This document shows, piece by piece, positions 45,943 to 54,886 of a stretch of 64,000 bases of DNA. The notes under the pieces were generated by a model, which was not told the origin of the DNA, searched no databases, and was given only the letters and a program-made list of their open reading frames with translations. The translations under genes and the position numbers were made by a program. Origin of the DNA: Mucilaginibacter mali (lineage in GTDB: Bacteria; Bacteroidota; Bacteroidia; Sphingobacteriales; Sphingobacteriaceae); the NCBI RefSeq assembly GCF_013283875.1, contig NZ_CP054139.1:434001-498000 (forward strand), in the 5' to 3' direction. Position 1 is the stretch's first letter; each line of letters opens with the position of its first letter.

Positions 45943-48825
45943 ATGAGCAAACAAGCAGAAAAAGATCCGCAAAAACATATTATTATAAAAGGCGCCAGGG
46001 TGCACAACCTTAAAAATATGGATGTGGCCATCCCTAAGAACAAGCTGGTGGTGATCACCGGCATGTCGGGGTCGGGCAAATCGTCGCTGGCTTTCGACAC
46101 CTTGTATGCCGAGGGCCAAAGGCGCTACGTGGAAAGTTTATCCAGCTATGCCCGCCAGTTTTTGGGCCGTATGAATAAGCCCGATGTTGATTATATTAAA
46201 GGCATAGCCCCGGCCATCGCTATCGAGCAAAAGGTAATTACCAGCAACCCGCGGTCTACCGTTGGTACATCTACCGAGATATACGATTACCTGAAGCTGC
46301 TGTTCTCGCGCATAGGTAAAACCATATCGCCCGTATCGGGCAATGTGGTGAAAAAAGATACGGTGACCGATGTAGTGAATTTCATAGCCGCGCAACCCGA
46401 TGAAACCCAGGTAACCATCCTGTGCCCGCTGCATCCGCATAATAACCGCAGCCTGAAGGAAGAACTGGCGGTACTGCTGCAAAAAGGTTTTATCCGTGTA
46501 GAACTGAATGGTTCGCTGGCGCGGATAGAAACCATACTGGAAGATGAGTCGGTAGCCAACAATGCCACTGCCGAACAGGTGAAGATTGTTGTCGATCGTA
46601 TTGTTAAAAACAACGAGGACGAAACACTCAGTCGTGCGGCAGACTCTGCACAAACCGCTTTCTTTGAAGGTAAGGGGGATTGTTATGTGCGTTATGAACG
46701 TCCCGAAGCCTCACCCCAGCCCTCTCCAGGGGAGAGGGAGTTAGGAAATAAAGCTTCTGAAGTCCTCTCCTCTGGAGAGGATTTAGGTGAGGCTTTCTTC
46801 TGCGACCGCTTTGAACTGGATGGGATCCGTTTTGAAGAACCTTCGGCCAATTTCTTCAGCTTTAATAACCCTTATGGTGCTTGCAAAAGGTGCGAGGGCT
46901 ATGGCAAAGTGATCGGTATCGACGAGGATCTGGTGATCCCCGATAAAAGTAAAAGTGTTTACGATGGCGCGATAGCCCCATGGCGCGGCGAAAAAATGCG
47001 CGAGTGGAACGACCGCCTGGTGAAAAACGCCATTAAGTTCGATTTCCCGATCCATCGCCAGTATAACCAGTTAACCGAAGATCAGCAGCGCCTGCTTTGG
47101 CGCGGTAACCAGTATTTCACCGGTTTGGATGCCTTTTTTAAAGAGCTGGAAGAGCAGACCTATAAGATCCAATACCGCGTAATGCTGTCGCGCTATCGTG
47201 GTAAAACTACCTGCCCCGAGTGTAAGGGCAGCCGCCTGCGCCAGGATGCATCGTATGTAAAGATTGCCGGTAAAAGTATTACCGATATTGTACTGATGCC
47301 GTTGGATAAGGCGCTGGAGTTTTTTAAAACAGTTGAACTGAGCGCGCATGACGAGAAGATAGGCAAGCGCCTGCTTACCGAGATCAATAACCGACTGATG
47401 TTCCTGAACGATGTAGGTTTAAGTTATCTTACGCTGAACCGTCTTTCAAACACGCTTTCGGGCGGCGAATCGCAGCGGATTAACCTGGCTACCTCGTTGG
47501 GTAGTAGTTTGGTAGGTTCGGTATATGTGTTGGACGAGCCAAGCATCGGCCTCCACCCGCGCGATACGCAGCGCTTGATCACCGTGTTAAAATCGTTGCG
47601 CGATGTGGGTAATACCGTTTTGGTGGTTGAACACGAAGAAGAAATTATGGAAGCGGCCGATTACCTGATCGATATTGGCCCGGCGGCAGGTACCCATGGC
47701 GGCGAACTGTGCTTTTCGGGCACTTATGAAGAGATCATTAAAGACGACGACAGCCTTACCGGCAAGTACCTGAGCGGTAAAGAGCAGATAGCCATCCCTA
47801 CCCAGCGCCGCAAATGGAGCGACTATATAGAGATAAAAGGTGCCCGCGAAAATAACCTGAAGCATGTGAACGTGAAGTTCCCGCTACAGGCATTTACCGT
47901 GGTAACAGGTGTATCAGGCTCGGGAAAGACCAGTTTGGTGAAACGCATATTGGCGCCTGCACTGCAAAAAACACTGGGCAATTATACCGGCGAGCAGACC
48001 GGCAGCTACGATAGCATTGAGGGTGACTACAATAAAATAGAACAGGTGGAACTGGTAGATCAGAACCCGATCGGCCGCTCATCGCGATCTAACCCGGTTA
48101 CTTATGTAAAGGCCTGGGACGAGATCCGTAACCTGTTCGCCGCGCAGCCGGCTGCCAAAGCTGCTGGATTAAAACCATCGGCGTTCTCGTTCAATGTGGA
48201 GGGTGGCCGCTGCGATGTTTGCCAGGGCGAGGGCGAGGTGAAGATAGAGATGCAGTTTATGGCCGATATCTTTCTGCCCTGCGAATCGTGCAACGGCAAA
48301 CGTTTCAAGCAGCACATTCTTGATGTGCAGTATAACGAAAAGAATGTTGCCGATGTACTGAGCATGACCATTGACGAAGCGCTGGAATTCTTTAAAAAAG
48401 AACCAAAGATCATCAGCAAGATAAAACCGCTGGTTGACGTAGGTTTGGGCTATGTGCAATTGGGGCAATCATCAAACACGCTGTCGGGCGGCGAGGCGCA
48501 GCGTATCAAACTGGCATCGTTCCTGGTAAAGGGTAATAATACCCACAAAACCCTGTTCATTTTTGATGAACCGACCACTGGCCTGCATTTTGCCGATATT
48601 AAAAAGTTGTTGAAATCGTTCGATGCGCTGTTAGATAACGGTAATACCATTATTGTTATTGAACACAATATGGACGTGATAAAAAGCGCCGACTGGGTGA
48701 TAGATATCGGTCCCGAAGGCGGCGATAACGGGGGTAAAGTAGTTTTTGAAGGTTTGCCCGAAGATCTGGCTAAAAAGGAAGATTCGTATACAGGTAGGTT
48801 TTTGAAGGAGCGGTTCGAGGCTTAG
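45943..48825 (+). CDS. uvrA: excinuclease ABC subunit A
   Basis: 960 residues from ATG 45943 (a TTG 15 codons upstream lies in repeat DNA). Damage recognition in nucleotide excision repair with UvrB. Two ABC domains: Walker [11 protein letters not shown] (about residues 40-49) and [10 protein letters not shown] (about 655-664), LSGGE signatures near 504 and 846. The C-terminal zinc site CDVCQGEG ... CESCNGKRF (about 757-785) is intact. The first zinc site is incomplete (FFCDRF), as in other Bacteroidota. Residues about 256-284 are encoded by an in-frame palindromic element. Confidence 0.96.
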   Translation: MSKQAEKDPQKHIIIKGARVHNLKNMDVAIPKNKLVVITGMSGSGKSSLAFDTLYAEGQRRYVESLSSYARQFLGRMNKPDVDYIKGIAPAIAIEQKVITSNPRSTVGTSTEIYDYLKLLFSRIGKTISPVSGNVVKKDTVTDVVNFIAAQPDETQVTILCPLHPHNNRSLKEELAVLLQKGFIRVELNGSLARIETILEDESVANNATAEQVKIVVDRIVKNNEDETLSRAADSAQTAFFEGKGDCYVRYERPEASPQPSPGERELGNKASEVLSSGEDLGEAFFCDRFELDGIRFEEPSANFFSFNNPYGACKRCEGYGKVIGIDEDLVIPDKSKSVYDGAIAPWRGEKMREWNDRLVKNAIKFDFPIHRQYNQLTEDQQRLLWRGNQYFTGLDAFFKELEEQTYKIQYRVMLSRYRGKTTCPECKGSRLRQDASYVKIAGKSITDIVLMPLDKALEFFKTVELSAHDEKIGKRLLTEINNRLMFLNDVGLSYLTLNRLSNTLSGGESQRINLATSLGSSLVGSVYVLDEPSIGLHPRDTQRLITVLKSLRDVGNTVLVVEHEEEIMEAADYLIDIGPAAGTHGGELCFSGTYEEIIKDDDSLTGKYLSGKEQIAIPTQRRKWSDYIEIKGARENNLKHVNVKFPLQAFTVVTGVSGSGKTSLVKRILAPALQKTLGNYTGEQTGSYDSIEGDYNKIEQVELVDQNPIGRSSRSNPVTYVKAWDEIRNLFAAQPAAKAAGLKPSAFSFNVEGGRCDVCQGEGEVKIEMQFMADIFLPCESCNGKRFKQHILDVQYNEKNVADVLSMTIDEALEFFKKEPKIISKIKPLVDVGLGYVQLGQSSNTLSGGEAQRIKLASFLVKGNNTHKTLFIFDEPTTGLHFADIKKLLKSFDALLDNGNTIIVIEHNMDVIKSADWVIDIGPEGGDNGGKVVFEGLPEDLAKKEDSYTGRFLKERFEA
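46708..46793. repeat. palindromic element D inside uvrA
   Basis: GCCTCACC (46708-46715) and GGTGAGGC (46786-46793) close an 86-bp palindrome with inner CCCTCTCCAGGGGAGAGGG and CCTCTCCTCTGGAGAGG hairpins. It reads in frame as [15 protein letters not shown] and SSGEDLGEA. The same motif occurs at 49645-49679 and 59053-59127. Confidence 0.85.
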
Positions 48826-48839
48826 GCCGCGGCGCGGTC

Positions 48840-48972
48840 ACTCACCCGGTCATCGCTGCGCTTGACCACCCTCTCTTGCCTTTGGCAAAAGAGGGGACGG
48901 GTTATTCGATACTCCTGCCCTCTTTTCGCGCAGCGAAGAGAGGGTCGACCAGCGTAGCGTAGTCGGGGTGAG
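48840..48972. repeat. dispersed repeat family B, copy 3 (inverted)
   Basis: CCACCCTCTCTTGCCTTTGGCAAAAGAGGG and CCTCTTTTCGCGCAGCGAAGAGAGGGTCGACC are inverted halves, flanked by ACTCACCC and GGGGTGAGT. It is the reverse orientation of the 31816-31949 element and fills the uvrA-nth gap. Confidence 0.8.
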
Positions 48973-49009
48973 TACGCGCCACAATGCAGATCATTAACTA
49001 TATTCGCAC

Positions 49010-49681
49010 ATGCTTAAACAAGAACGCTACCGGCTGTTCGTAGAATACTTTTCAGAACATAACCCCAATCCGGTTACCGAACTGCATTATACCAATCCAT
49101 ACGAGTTATTGGTGGCGGTTATCCTTTCGGCACAGTGTACCGATAAGCGCATCAACCAGGTAACCCCGGCCTTGTTCGATCGTTTCCCTACGCCCGAAAG
49201 CCTGGCTTTAAGTACGGCCGAAGAGGTTTTTACCTATATCCGCAGCGTTAGTTATCCTAATAATAAGGCTAAACATTTGGTAGGCATGGCCCAAATGCTG
49301 ATAGGGGAGTTTGGCGGCGTAGTGCCATCCGATTTAAACCAACTGCAAAAAATGCCGGGCGTGGGCCGCAAAACGGCCAATGTTATCGCCTCGGTAATTT
49401 ATGATATACCCGCTATGGCGGTTGATACGCATGTGTTTAGGGTAGCCAACCGTATTGGCTTGACCAGTAAGGCCACAACGCCGCTGGCGGTTGAGAAGCA
49501 ACTTATTAAATATCTTCCTAAACATACTATTGCCATTGCCCACCACTGGTTGATACTGCATGGCCGCTACATTTGCGTGGCCCGCAACCCTAAATGCGAT
49601 ATTTGTCCGTTGACGGGGTTTTGTAAGTATTATGAGAAGGTGCGGACCTCTCCCAAACCCTCTCCGAAGGAGAGGGCTTAA
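49010..49681 (+). CDS. nth: endonuclease III
   Basis: 223 residues. Base-excision glycosylase/AP lyase for oxidised pyrimidines. HhH motif LQKMPGVGRKTANV (about 108-121) with the catalytic Lys in AQCTDKR (about 43-49) and Asp in MAVDTHVFRV. The [4Fe-4S] cluster ligands are C189, C196, C199 and C205 (C-x6-C-x2-C-x5-C). The last about 11 residues (RTSPKPSPKERA) come from a family D repeat. A TATATTCG box ends 6 bp before ATG 49010, suggesting a very short leader. Confidence 0.95.
   Translation: MLKQERYRLFVEYFSEHNPNPVTELHYTNPYELLVAVILSAQCTDKRINQVTPALFDRFPTPESLALSTAEEVFTYIRSVSYPNNKAKHLVGMAQMLIGEFGGVVPSDLNQLQKMPGVGRKTANVIASVIYDIPAMAVDTHVFRVANRIGLTSKATTPLAVEKQLIKYLPKHTIAIAHHWLILHGRYICVARNPKCDICPLTGFCKYYEKVRTSPKPSPKERA
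49645..49679. repeat. family D element forming the end of nth
   Basis: ACCTCTCCCAAACCCTCTCCGAAGGAGAGGGCTT with a CCCTCTCC/GGAGAGGG hairpin. It overlaps the last 11 codons and the stop of nth. Confidence 0.75.
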
Positions 49682-49697
49682 GAAGGTGTACCAGCTT

Positions 49698-49824
49698 GTC
49701 ATTTCGACGAACAAGGACTGGCTTGAGCGTTTGCGTGAGGAGAAATCTTATAAGCGCGATAGGCACATCGTATAAGATTTCTACTCACTCCCCACACAGC
49801 ACCTGCTCTATTCGTCGAAATAAC
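49698..49824. repeat. GTCATTTCGACGAA palindromic element
   Basis: Outer GTCATTTCGACGAA / TTCGTCGAAATAAC and inner GTGAGGAGAAATCTTAT / ATAAGATTTCTACTCAC arms. It shares the inner core with the elements at 34767 and 42405. Confidence 0.8.
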
Positions 49825-49850
49825 ATTGGGGAGAATAGCAGTAAGGGCGA

Positions 49851-50357
49851 TTAACCAAATACCTCTTCCATCATCTCATCGGCGCTTGGGCCGTAGCTGC
49901 CCGGGATGCGCACATCCAGCAGGCGCAAGAATACACCCAGCTGCGCACGGTGGTGTGTTAACTGCGAGAACGACATGCGGATCACTTCAGATACCGGCAG
50001 GGTGAAGTACACCTGGTCGCCGCTGCGCATGCTCCATGGTTTATCAAGGTCTTCCATGGTTGCGGCTTCCAGTTGCGCCTTCGATTCGGCTAAGCATTTT
50101 TCAAGGCAGGCCATCGCGTCGGCGGTATTGGTGAATTGAGTTGGCTTTTCCTCGGTGGCAAAATCCAGTTCGGTAGTAGTCAATGCAATGTTTATCCAAC
50201 CCGGTATCTCGGCAATGTGGCTTACCAGTTGGCTTACGGTCATGCTTTTTGGGTGTGGCTGCCAGTTGTAGCTATCGTTAGGTACTATGGCCAGCATTTT
50301 ACGGGTGATCTGGGCTTCCTGCTCCAAACCGCTTAAAAAGAATTCAATCAGGTTCAT
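49851..50357 (-). CDS. DinB-family protein
   Basis: 168 residues. Four-helix bundle of the DinB/YfiT type: LSGLEQEAQITRKMLAIV, SMTVSQLVSHIAEIPGW with the first metal His, and SFSQLTHHRAQLGVFLRLL with the two further His ligands. C-terminal YGPSADEMMEEVFG is typical. DinB-type proteins include bacillithiol/mycothiol-dependent transferases and many of unknown role. Cytoplasmic, monocistronic, convergent with nth. Confidence 0.88.
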   Translation of the reverse strand: MNLIEFFLSGLEQEAQITRKMLAIVPNDSYNWQPHPKSMTVSQLVSHIAEIPGWINIALTTTELDFATEEKPTQFTNTADAMACLEKCLAESKAQLEAATMEDLDKPWSMRSGDQVYFTLPVSEVIRMSFSQLTHHRAQLGVFLRLLDVRIPGSYGPSADEMMEEVFG

Positions 50358-50433
50358 AATGTATTTGTTTTTTGTTTGTGATGATACAAAGGAACCATGC
50401 GTTAATGACAGCCCTATGTCAGCAGGATTTTTG

Positions 50434-50531
50434 ACCGCTGATTTTTTTATGATTTTTTGATTTCGCTGATGTTTTTACAAATCCTGTTATCCTCTAAATC
50501 CGTTTAATCACGGTTCAAGACAATCAGCGGT
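50434..50531. repeat. CCGCTGATT inverted repeat element F
   Basis: ACCGCTGATT (50434-50443) and AATCAGCGGT (50522-50531) are perfect inverted ends, enclosing T-rich GATTTTTTGATTTCGCTGAT and AATCCTGTTATCCTC segments. Single copy in this window. Confidence 0.65.
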
Positions 50532-50550
50532 TCAGACATTCCGCAATAGG

Positions 50551-50630
50551 GATAGCAGTGGAAAGCCCGGAGCGCGCGGGGGATGGTGCCGGGGAAAGGC
50601 GAGGACTTGCAACGGATAGCCCGGGCCGCA
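50551..50630 (+). repeat. two-copy structured element E, copy 2
   Basis: AGCAGTGGAAAGCCCGGAGCG, a GC-rich region, GGCGAGGACTTGCAACGGATAGCCCGG. It matches the minus-strand element at 34988-35054 in landmarks and order. It lies between the DinB and pckA genes. Confidence 0.6.
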
Positions 50631-50805
50631 GGCATTGCCATATTTTGCCATTATTTTAATGATTATAACTGGCATGTTGCTGATACCCCTTAGTGTATTA
50701 ATGACTAAATATAAAATATTTATAATCAGTTAATTACGTTAGTGTAAAATCTACATATTTAAAATATTTCTTTTATTTTGCTTCCAACTGTGCTATCAAA
50801 ATTGC

Positions 50806-50813
50806 TATGTTTG
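50806..50813 (+). promoter_or_regulatory. -7 box of the pckA promoter
   Basis: TATGTTTG matches TAnnTTTG, 23 bp before ATG 50837. The upstream element is not clear. Confidence 0.5.
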
Positions 50814-50836
50814 CATAATAATTATAAGCCAATTTA

Positions 50837-52441
50837 ATGAAGAGAGTTCTAAACCAACTACCTGACCTGGGGTACCTGAACCTGGGTGGGGCAGAGGAAG
50901 TATTTTATCAGTTAACGCCAGCGCAACTGGTGCAAGCCGCCTTAAAAAGGAACGAGGGCAGCCTGGCCGACAGCGGCGCGTTAGCTATTGATACCGGCAA
51001 ATTTACCGGGCGCTCCCCTAAAGACCGTTTTATAGTTGAAGACGATGTTACCCGTAACACCGTTTGGTGGGGCGATGTGAATATTAAGTTCGACCCCGCT
51101 AAGTTTGACACCTTATATAATAAGATGACCGCTTACCTGAGCGGCCGCCCGTTTTTTGTGCGCGATGCCTGTGCCTGCGCTAACGAAAAATATCATTTAG
51201 ATGTACGCGTAATTACCGAAACAGCTTACCAAAACCTGTTTGTACACCATTTATTTATTCGCCCTGAGGTGGTTGATGCGAAAAGCAAGCCCGAGTGGAC
51301 TGTTATAGCCGCGCCCGGTTTTATGGCCGATCCGGCGATTGATGGTACCCGGCAGGAAAACTTCTCGATCATTAACTTCAGCAGGAAAATGATATTGGTA
51401 GGGGGTACCGGTTATACCGGCGAGATCAAAAAAGGGATCTTCTCGGTACTGAACTTTATTTTGCCGCACGATAAAAAGGTGCTGTCGATGCATTGCTCGG
51501 CCAATGTGGGGCCCGAGGGCGATACAGCTGTATTCTTCGGCTTATCGGGCACCGGCAAAACCACCCTAAGCGCCGATCCGCAACGTAACCTGATAGGCGA
51601 CGACGAGCATGGCTGGAGCGATTACAGTATCTTTAACTTTGAGGGGGGCTGCTACGCAAAATGCGTAAACCTTACAGCCGAAAGCGAGCCGCAGATATTT
51701 AACGCCATCAGGTTTGGTTCGCTGCTGGAGAATATTAACTTTTATAAAGGTACCAGCCGCGTAAACTTTGCCGATGTAGAGAAGACCGAGAACACCCGCG
51801 TATCGTATCCGCTTAACTATATTAATAACGCGGTTATCCCATCTATCGGGGCATCGCCAAAAAATATCTTCTTTTTAACGGCTGATGCTTTTGGCATATT
51901 GCCACCCATATCAAAACTAACGCCCGAGCAGGCCATGTACTACTTTATATCGGGCTATACCGCCAAAGTAGCCGGTACCGAGCACGGCGTGGTGCACCCT
52001 GAAGCTACGTTTTCTGCTTGTTTTGGTAAGGCGTTTTTACCGCTGCACCCTATTACCTATGCCCGTTTGCTGGGGCATAAAATAAAAGAGCACGATGTAA
52101 ACGTATGGCTGGTAAATACCGGCTGGACCGGCGGGGCCTTTGGTACCGGCAAGCGCATGCGCCTTAAATATACCCGCGCCATGATTACCGCCGCGCTAAA
52201 CGGACAGCTGGACAATGTGCATTTTGAACCGCACCATATATTTAATGTAAATATCCCGTTAAGTTGCCCTCACGTACCCGATAATATACTTAACCCCCGT
52301 AAAACCTGGGCTAACCCTGATGAGTATGACGAACGCGCCAGCGAACTGGCTGCCTTGTTTGTAAAGAACTTTGAACAGTACGCCAAATACAGCACCGCCG
52401 AAATATTAAACGCGGGGCCTGCGGTTACTATATCAGTTTAG
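50837..52441 (+). CDS. pckA: phosphoenolpyruvate carboxykinase (ATP)
   Basis: 534 residues. Converts oxaloacetate and ATP to PEP and CO2 for gluconeogenesis. P-loop GLSGTGKTTLSA (about residue 235), the preceding substrate site FFVRDACACANE and CSANVGPEGDTA, and the DDEHGW motif with metal and adenine ligands. C-terminal GWTGGAFGTGKRM and RMRLKYTRAM. Length matches the ATP-dependent enzyme, not the GTP type. Monocistronic with its own -7 box and a strong terminator. Confidence 0.97.
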   Translation: MKRVLNQLPDLGYLNLGGAEEVFYQLTPAQLVQAALKRNEGSLADSGALAIDTGKFTGRSPKDRFIVEDDVTRNTVWWGDVNIKFDPAKFDTLYNKMTAYLSGRPFFVRDACACANEKYHLDVRVITETAYQNLFVHHLFIRPEVVDAKSKPEWTVIAAPGFMADPAIDGTRQENFSIINFSRKMILVGGTGYTGEIKKGIFSVLNFILPHDKKVLSMHCSANVGPEGDTAVFFGLSGTGKTTLSADPQRNLIGDDEHGWSDYSIFNFEGGCYAKCVNLTAESEPQIFNAIRFGSLLENINFYKGTSRVNFADVEKTENTRVSYPLNYINNAVIPSIGASPKNIFFLTADAFGILPPISKLTPEQAMYYFISGYTAKVAGTEHGVVHPEATFSACFGKAFLPLHPITYARLLGHKIKEHDVNVWLVNTGWTGGAFGTGKRMRLKYTRAMITAALNGQLDNVHFEPHHIFNVNIPLSCPHVPDNILNPRKTWANPDEYDERASELAALFVKNFEQYAKYSTAEILNAGPAVTISV

Positions 52442-52500
52442 TTACACACATTTTTATGTTATAGTCTTGCTAATTAAAAAAAATTTAGTTTTCATTGTAA

Positions 52501-52530
52501 AAAATTGTCTGTAACAGAGACAATTTTTTT
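52501..52530 (+). terminator. pckA terminator
   Basis: AAAATTGTCT / AGACAATTTT (10 bp) with loop GTAACAG and a T-run of 7, about 60 nt after the stop. Confidence 0.75.
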
Positions 52531-52635
52531 GTTTAATACCGTTTAAATAAGCTTGCAAATTGCAAACTTTACAAAACGGCGTATTAAAAAATTATTAATA
52601 ATAGCAGATACGATTTTTTTATATTAATAAAATTA

Positions 52636-52643
52636 TAAATTTG
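52636..52643 (+). promoter_or_regulatory. -7 box of the exbB cluster
   Basis: TAAATTTG, about 70 bp before the exbB ATG. It is in the AT-rich spacer after the pckA terminator. Confidence 0.5.
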
Positions 52644-52714
52644 TTATTCGCATAAAGCGCACATTTAATTAACTTATACATATAAACAAAAACTAAAAAC
52701 TAAATTTTAAAGTA

Positions 52715-53551
52715 ATGGCAAACGCACCAAAACCAACTACTACACCTGCAAAGAAAGAAGGCGGCTCAGGTTCAAGCATTTTCGCTACCCTGGTAATTCC
52801 TATCTGTTTTGTTATCGCGATCCTGATCTTCCTGTTCATTTTGGGCGATCCAAGTCACTACAAAGGCGGCGACGTTGAGCACGGCGAACCATCTGATTAC
52901 TTTGGTACTGTGCACCGTGGTGGTCCAATTGTACCGGTTCTGATGACCATGTTCCTGATGCTGATCGTTTTCTCTATCGAGCGTTTCGTAGTTATCGGCA
53001 AAGCTTCAGGCTCGGCCAGTGTTGCTACATTCGTTCACAAAATTCAAATGTTCCTGAACCAGGGTAACATCGAAGCAGCTTCTGCAGAGTGCGACAAGCA
53101 AAAAGGTTCGGTTGCTAACGTAATCAAATCGGGCTTAAAGAAATACAGGGAAATGGAAGCGGAGCAAACGCTTGACGTTGACCAGAAAACTTTGGCTATC
53201 CAGAAAGATATTGAAGAAGCTACCGCTTTGGAAATGCCAATGTTAGAGCAAAACTTAACTATCATCGCTACCCTGGTATCTATCGGTACACTGTTGGGTC
53301 TGTTAGGTACAGTAACCGGTATGATCCGTGCATTCGCTGCGCTGGGTGCTTCTGGTGCTCCAAGCCAGTCAGCTCTTGCGGTAGGTATCTCTGAAGCGCT
53401 TATCAATACCGCTTTAGGTATCAGTACTTCGGCCCTGTCAATCATCATGTACAACATCTTTACATCAAAAATTGACAGCCTGACCTACGCTATCGACGAA
53501 ACCGGCTTTAGCATCGTACAAACATTTGCTGCGTCTCACAAAAACAAATAA
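52715..53551 (+). CDS. exbB: MotA/TolQ/ExbB proton channel family protein
   Basis: 278 residues. Short polar N-terminus, a first helix (about 24-46), a second near residues 75-92, a cytoplasmic helical loop (about 95-180) with a TALEMPMLEQNLTII helix, then helices about 185-205 and 225-245 with GTVTGMIRAF, the family pore signature. With ExbD it powers TonB using the proton gradient. First gene of an ExbB-ExbD-ExbD-TonB cluster; 82 bp separate it from the first exbD. Confidence 0.93.
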   Translation: MANAPKPTTTPAKKEGGSGSSIFATLVIPICFVIAILIFLFILGDPSHYKGGDVEHGEPSDYFGTVHRGGPIVPVLMTMFLMLIVFSIERFVVIGKASGSASVATFVHKIQMFLNQGNIEAASAECDKQKGSVANVIKSGLKKYREMEAEQTLDVDQKTLAIQKDIEEATALEMPMLEQNLTIIATLVSIGTLLGLLGTVTGMIRAFAALGASGAPSQSALAVGISEALINTALGISTSALSIIMYNIFTSKIDSLTYAIDETGFSIVQTFAASHKNK

Positions 53552-53633
53552 AATTTAGTGCATAATTAGTACCCGGCCTAAGGGGCGGGTACTATACCAA
53601 ACTCACTAATTTTTTATTTAATTAAACAGCATT

Positions 53634-54248
53634 ATGCCAAGAGTAAAGATTCCAAGAAAGAGCACGGCGATAGACATGACAGCCATGTGCGACGTTGCAT
53701 TCCTGCTGCTTACTTTCTTTATATTAACAGCAAAACCCCGTACAGATGATCCTGTACCGGTTGATCAGCCAGCATCAACCATAAACGAACAGCTGCCCGA
53801 ATCGGATGTTGCCGTGCTGACCGTAGGCCAAAAGAAAGTATTTTTTGGTGTGGAAGGCCCTAAAGTGCGCGAGGAGTTATTGAAGCAAATGGGTGCTAAA
53901 TACAAAATTGAATTTACCCAAACAGAAGTTAACCAATTTGTGGCGCTTAACTCGTTTGGTGTGGATATCAATAACCTGAAGCAATTCCTGGCCCTGAGCG
54001 CGGAAGATAAAAAGAACTACGTTCAGCCCGGTATCCCTATCGATACTACCGAAACCAGCCAGTTTTATGACTGGGTGCGCGAAGCCCGTAAAGTGAATGC
54101 CAACCTTAACCAAAAGGAACTGAAAATAGCTATTAAAGGCGACAGCAAGGAAGAGTATCCAACCATTGCGATGATGATAAAGGCTTTGCAAAAGCAAAAA
54201 GTTAACAAATTCGCGTTAATCACTAACGTTAAATCCGCATTAAAATAA
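53634..54248 (+). CDS. exbD: ExbD/TolR family protein, first paralogue
   Basis: 204 residues. One N-terminal helix with DMTAMCDVAFLLLTFFIL, where Asp in TAMCD is the proton-path residue, then a periplasmic domain. Longer than the second paralogue by an insertion rich in charged residues (about 95-150). Four bp before the next exbD, so both are co-transcribed. Confidence 0.92.
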   Translation: MPRVKIPRKSTAIDMTAMCDVAFLLLTFFILTAKPRTDDPVPVDQPASTINEQLPESDVAVLTVGQKKVFFGVEGPKVREELLKQMGAKYKIEFTQTEVNQFVALNSFGVDINNLKQFLALSAEDKKNYVQPGIPIDTTETSQFYDWVREARKVNANLNQKELKIAIKGDSKEEYPTIAMMIKALQKQKVNKFALITNVKSALK

Positions 54249-54252
54249 TAAG

Positions 54253-54801
54253 ATGGCAGAATTAGATACCTCCGGCGGGGGTGGGAAAAAAGGCGGGAAA
54301 GTAAGAACCAAGAAGAAATCGACCCGTGTTGACTTAACAGCGATGGTGGATTTGGCTTTCTTGCTGGTAACTTTCTTTATGCTTACTACCACCCTGAGCA
54401 AGCCCAAAGCGATGGACTTGACCATGCCAGATAAAGACGAGAAGAAAAAGGACGAGAAGCCGGTTCCGGAATCGCGTACGCTTACTATTCTGTTAGGAAA
54501 AAATAACAAGATAGAGTGGTACCGTGGTTTGCCCGGCAAACCATACCAGGGCACTGCACCTACTACCGATAACTTTGGTAAAGAGGGCATCCGTAAAACT
54601 CTGGTTGAACTGAAACAAAAGATAGCACAGGAGTCTGGCGGCCAGCGTATGATCGTACTGGTTAAACCAAGCGACCACTCGGTGTACAAAAACACGGTAG
54701 ATATTATGGATGAGCTGAATATCGCAAACATCGAGATCAGGGCCATTGTTGATATTTTACCAAGTGAAGTGGAACTTTTGAAAAGGGACGGTAATTACTA
54801 A
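54253..54801 (+). CDS. ExbD/TolR family protein, second paralogue
   Basis: 182 residues. Basic glycine-rich cytoplasmic N-terminus, one helix VDLTAMVDLAFLLVTFFML with the essential Asp, then a periplasmic region rich in Lys/Asp after residue 60. Typical Bacteroidota systems use two different ExbD proteins with one ExbB, likely forming a mixed stator (inference). Followed by tonB after 85 bp. Confidence 0.92.
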   Translation: MAELDTSGGGGKKGGKVRTKKKSTRVDLTAMVDLAFLLVTFFMLTTTLSKPKAMDLTMPDKDEKKKDEKPVPESRTLTILLGKNNKIEWYRGLPGKPYQGTAPTTDNFGKEGIRKTLVELKQKIAQESGGQRMIVLVKPSDHSVYKNTVDIMDELNIANIEIRAIVDILPSEVELLKRDGNY

Positions 54802-54886
54802 AAATAAAACTAAGATTTTAGTTGTTTATTTCAATAATAAACTATATCTTTAGTCGTTCAATAATTAACAACAAAAATATTATACC

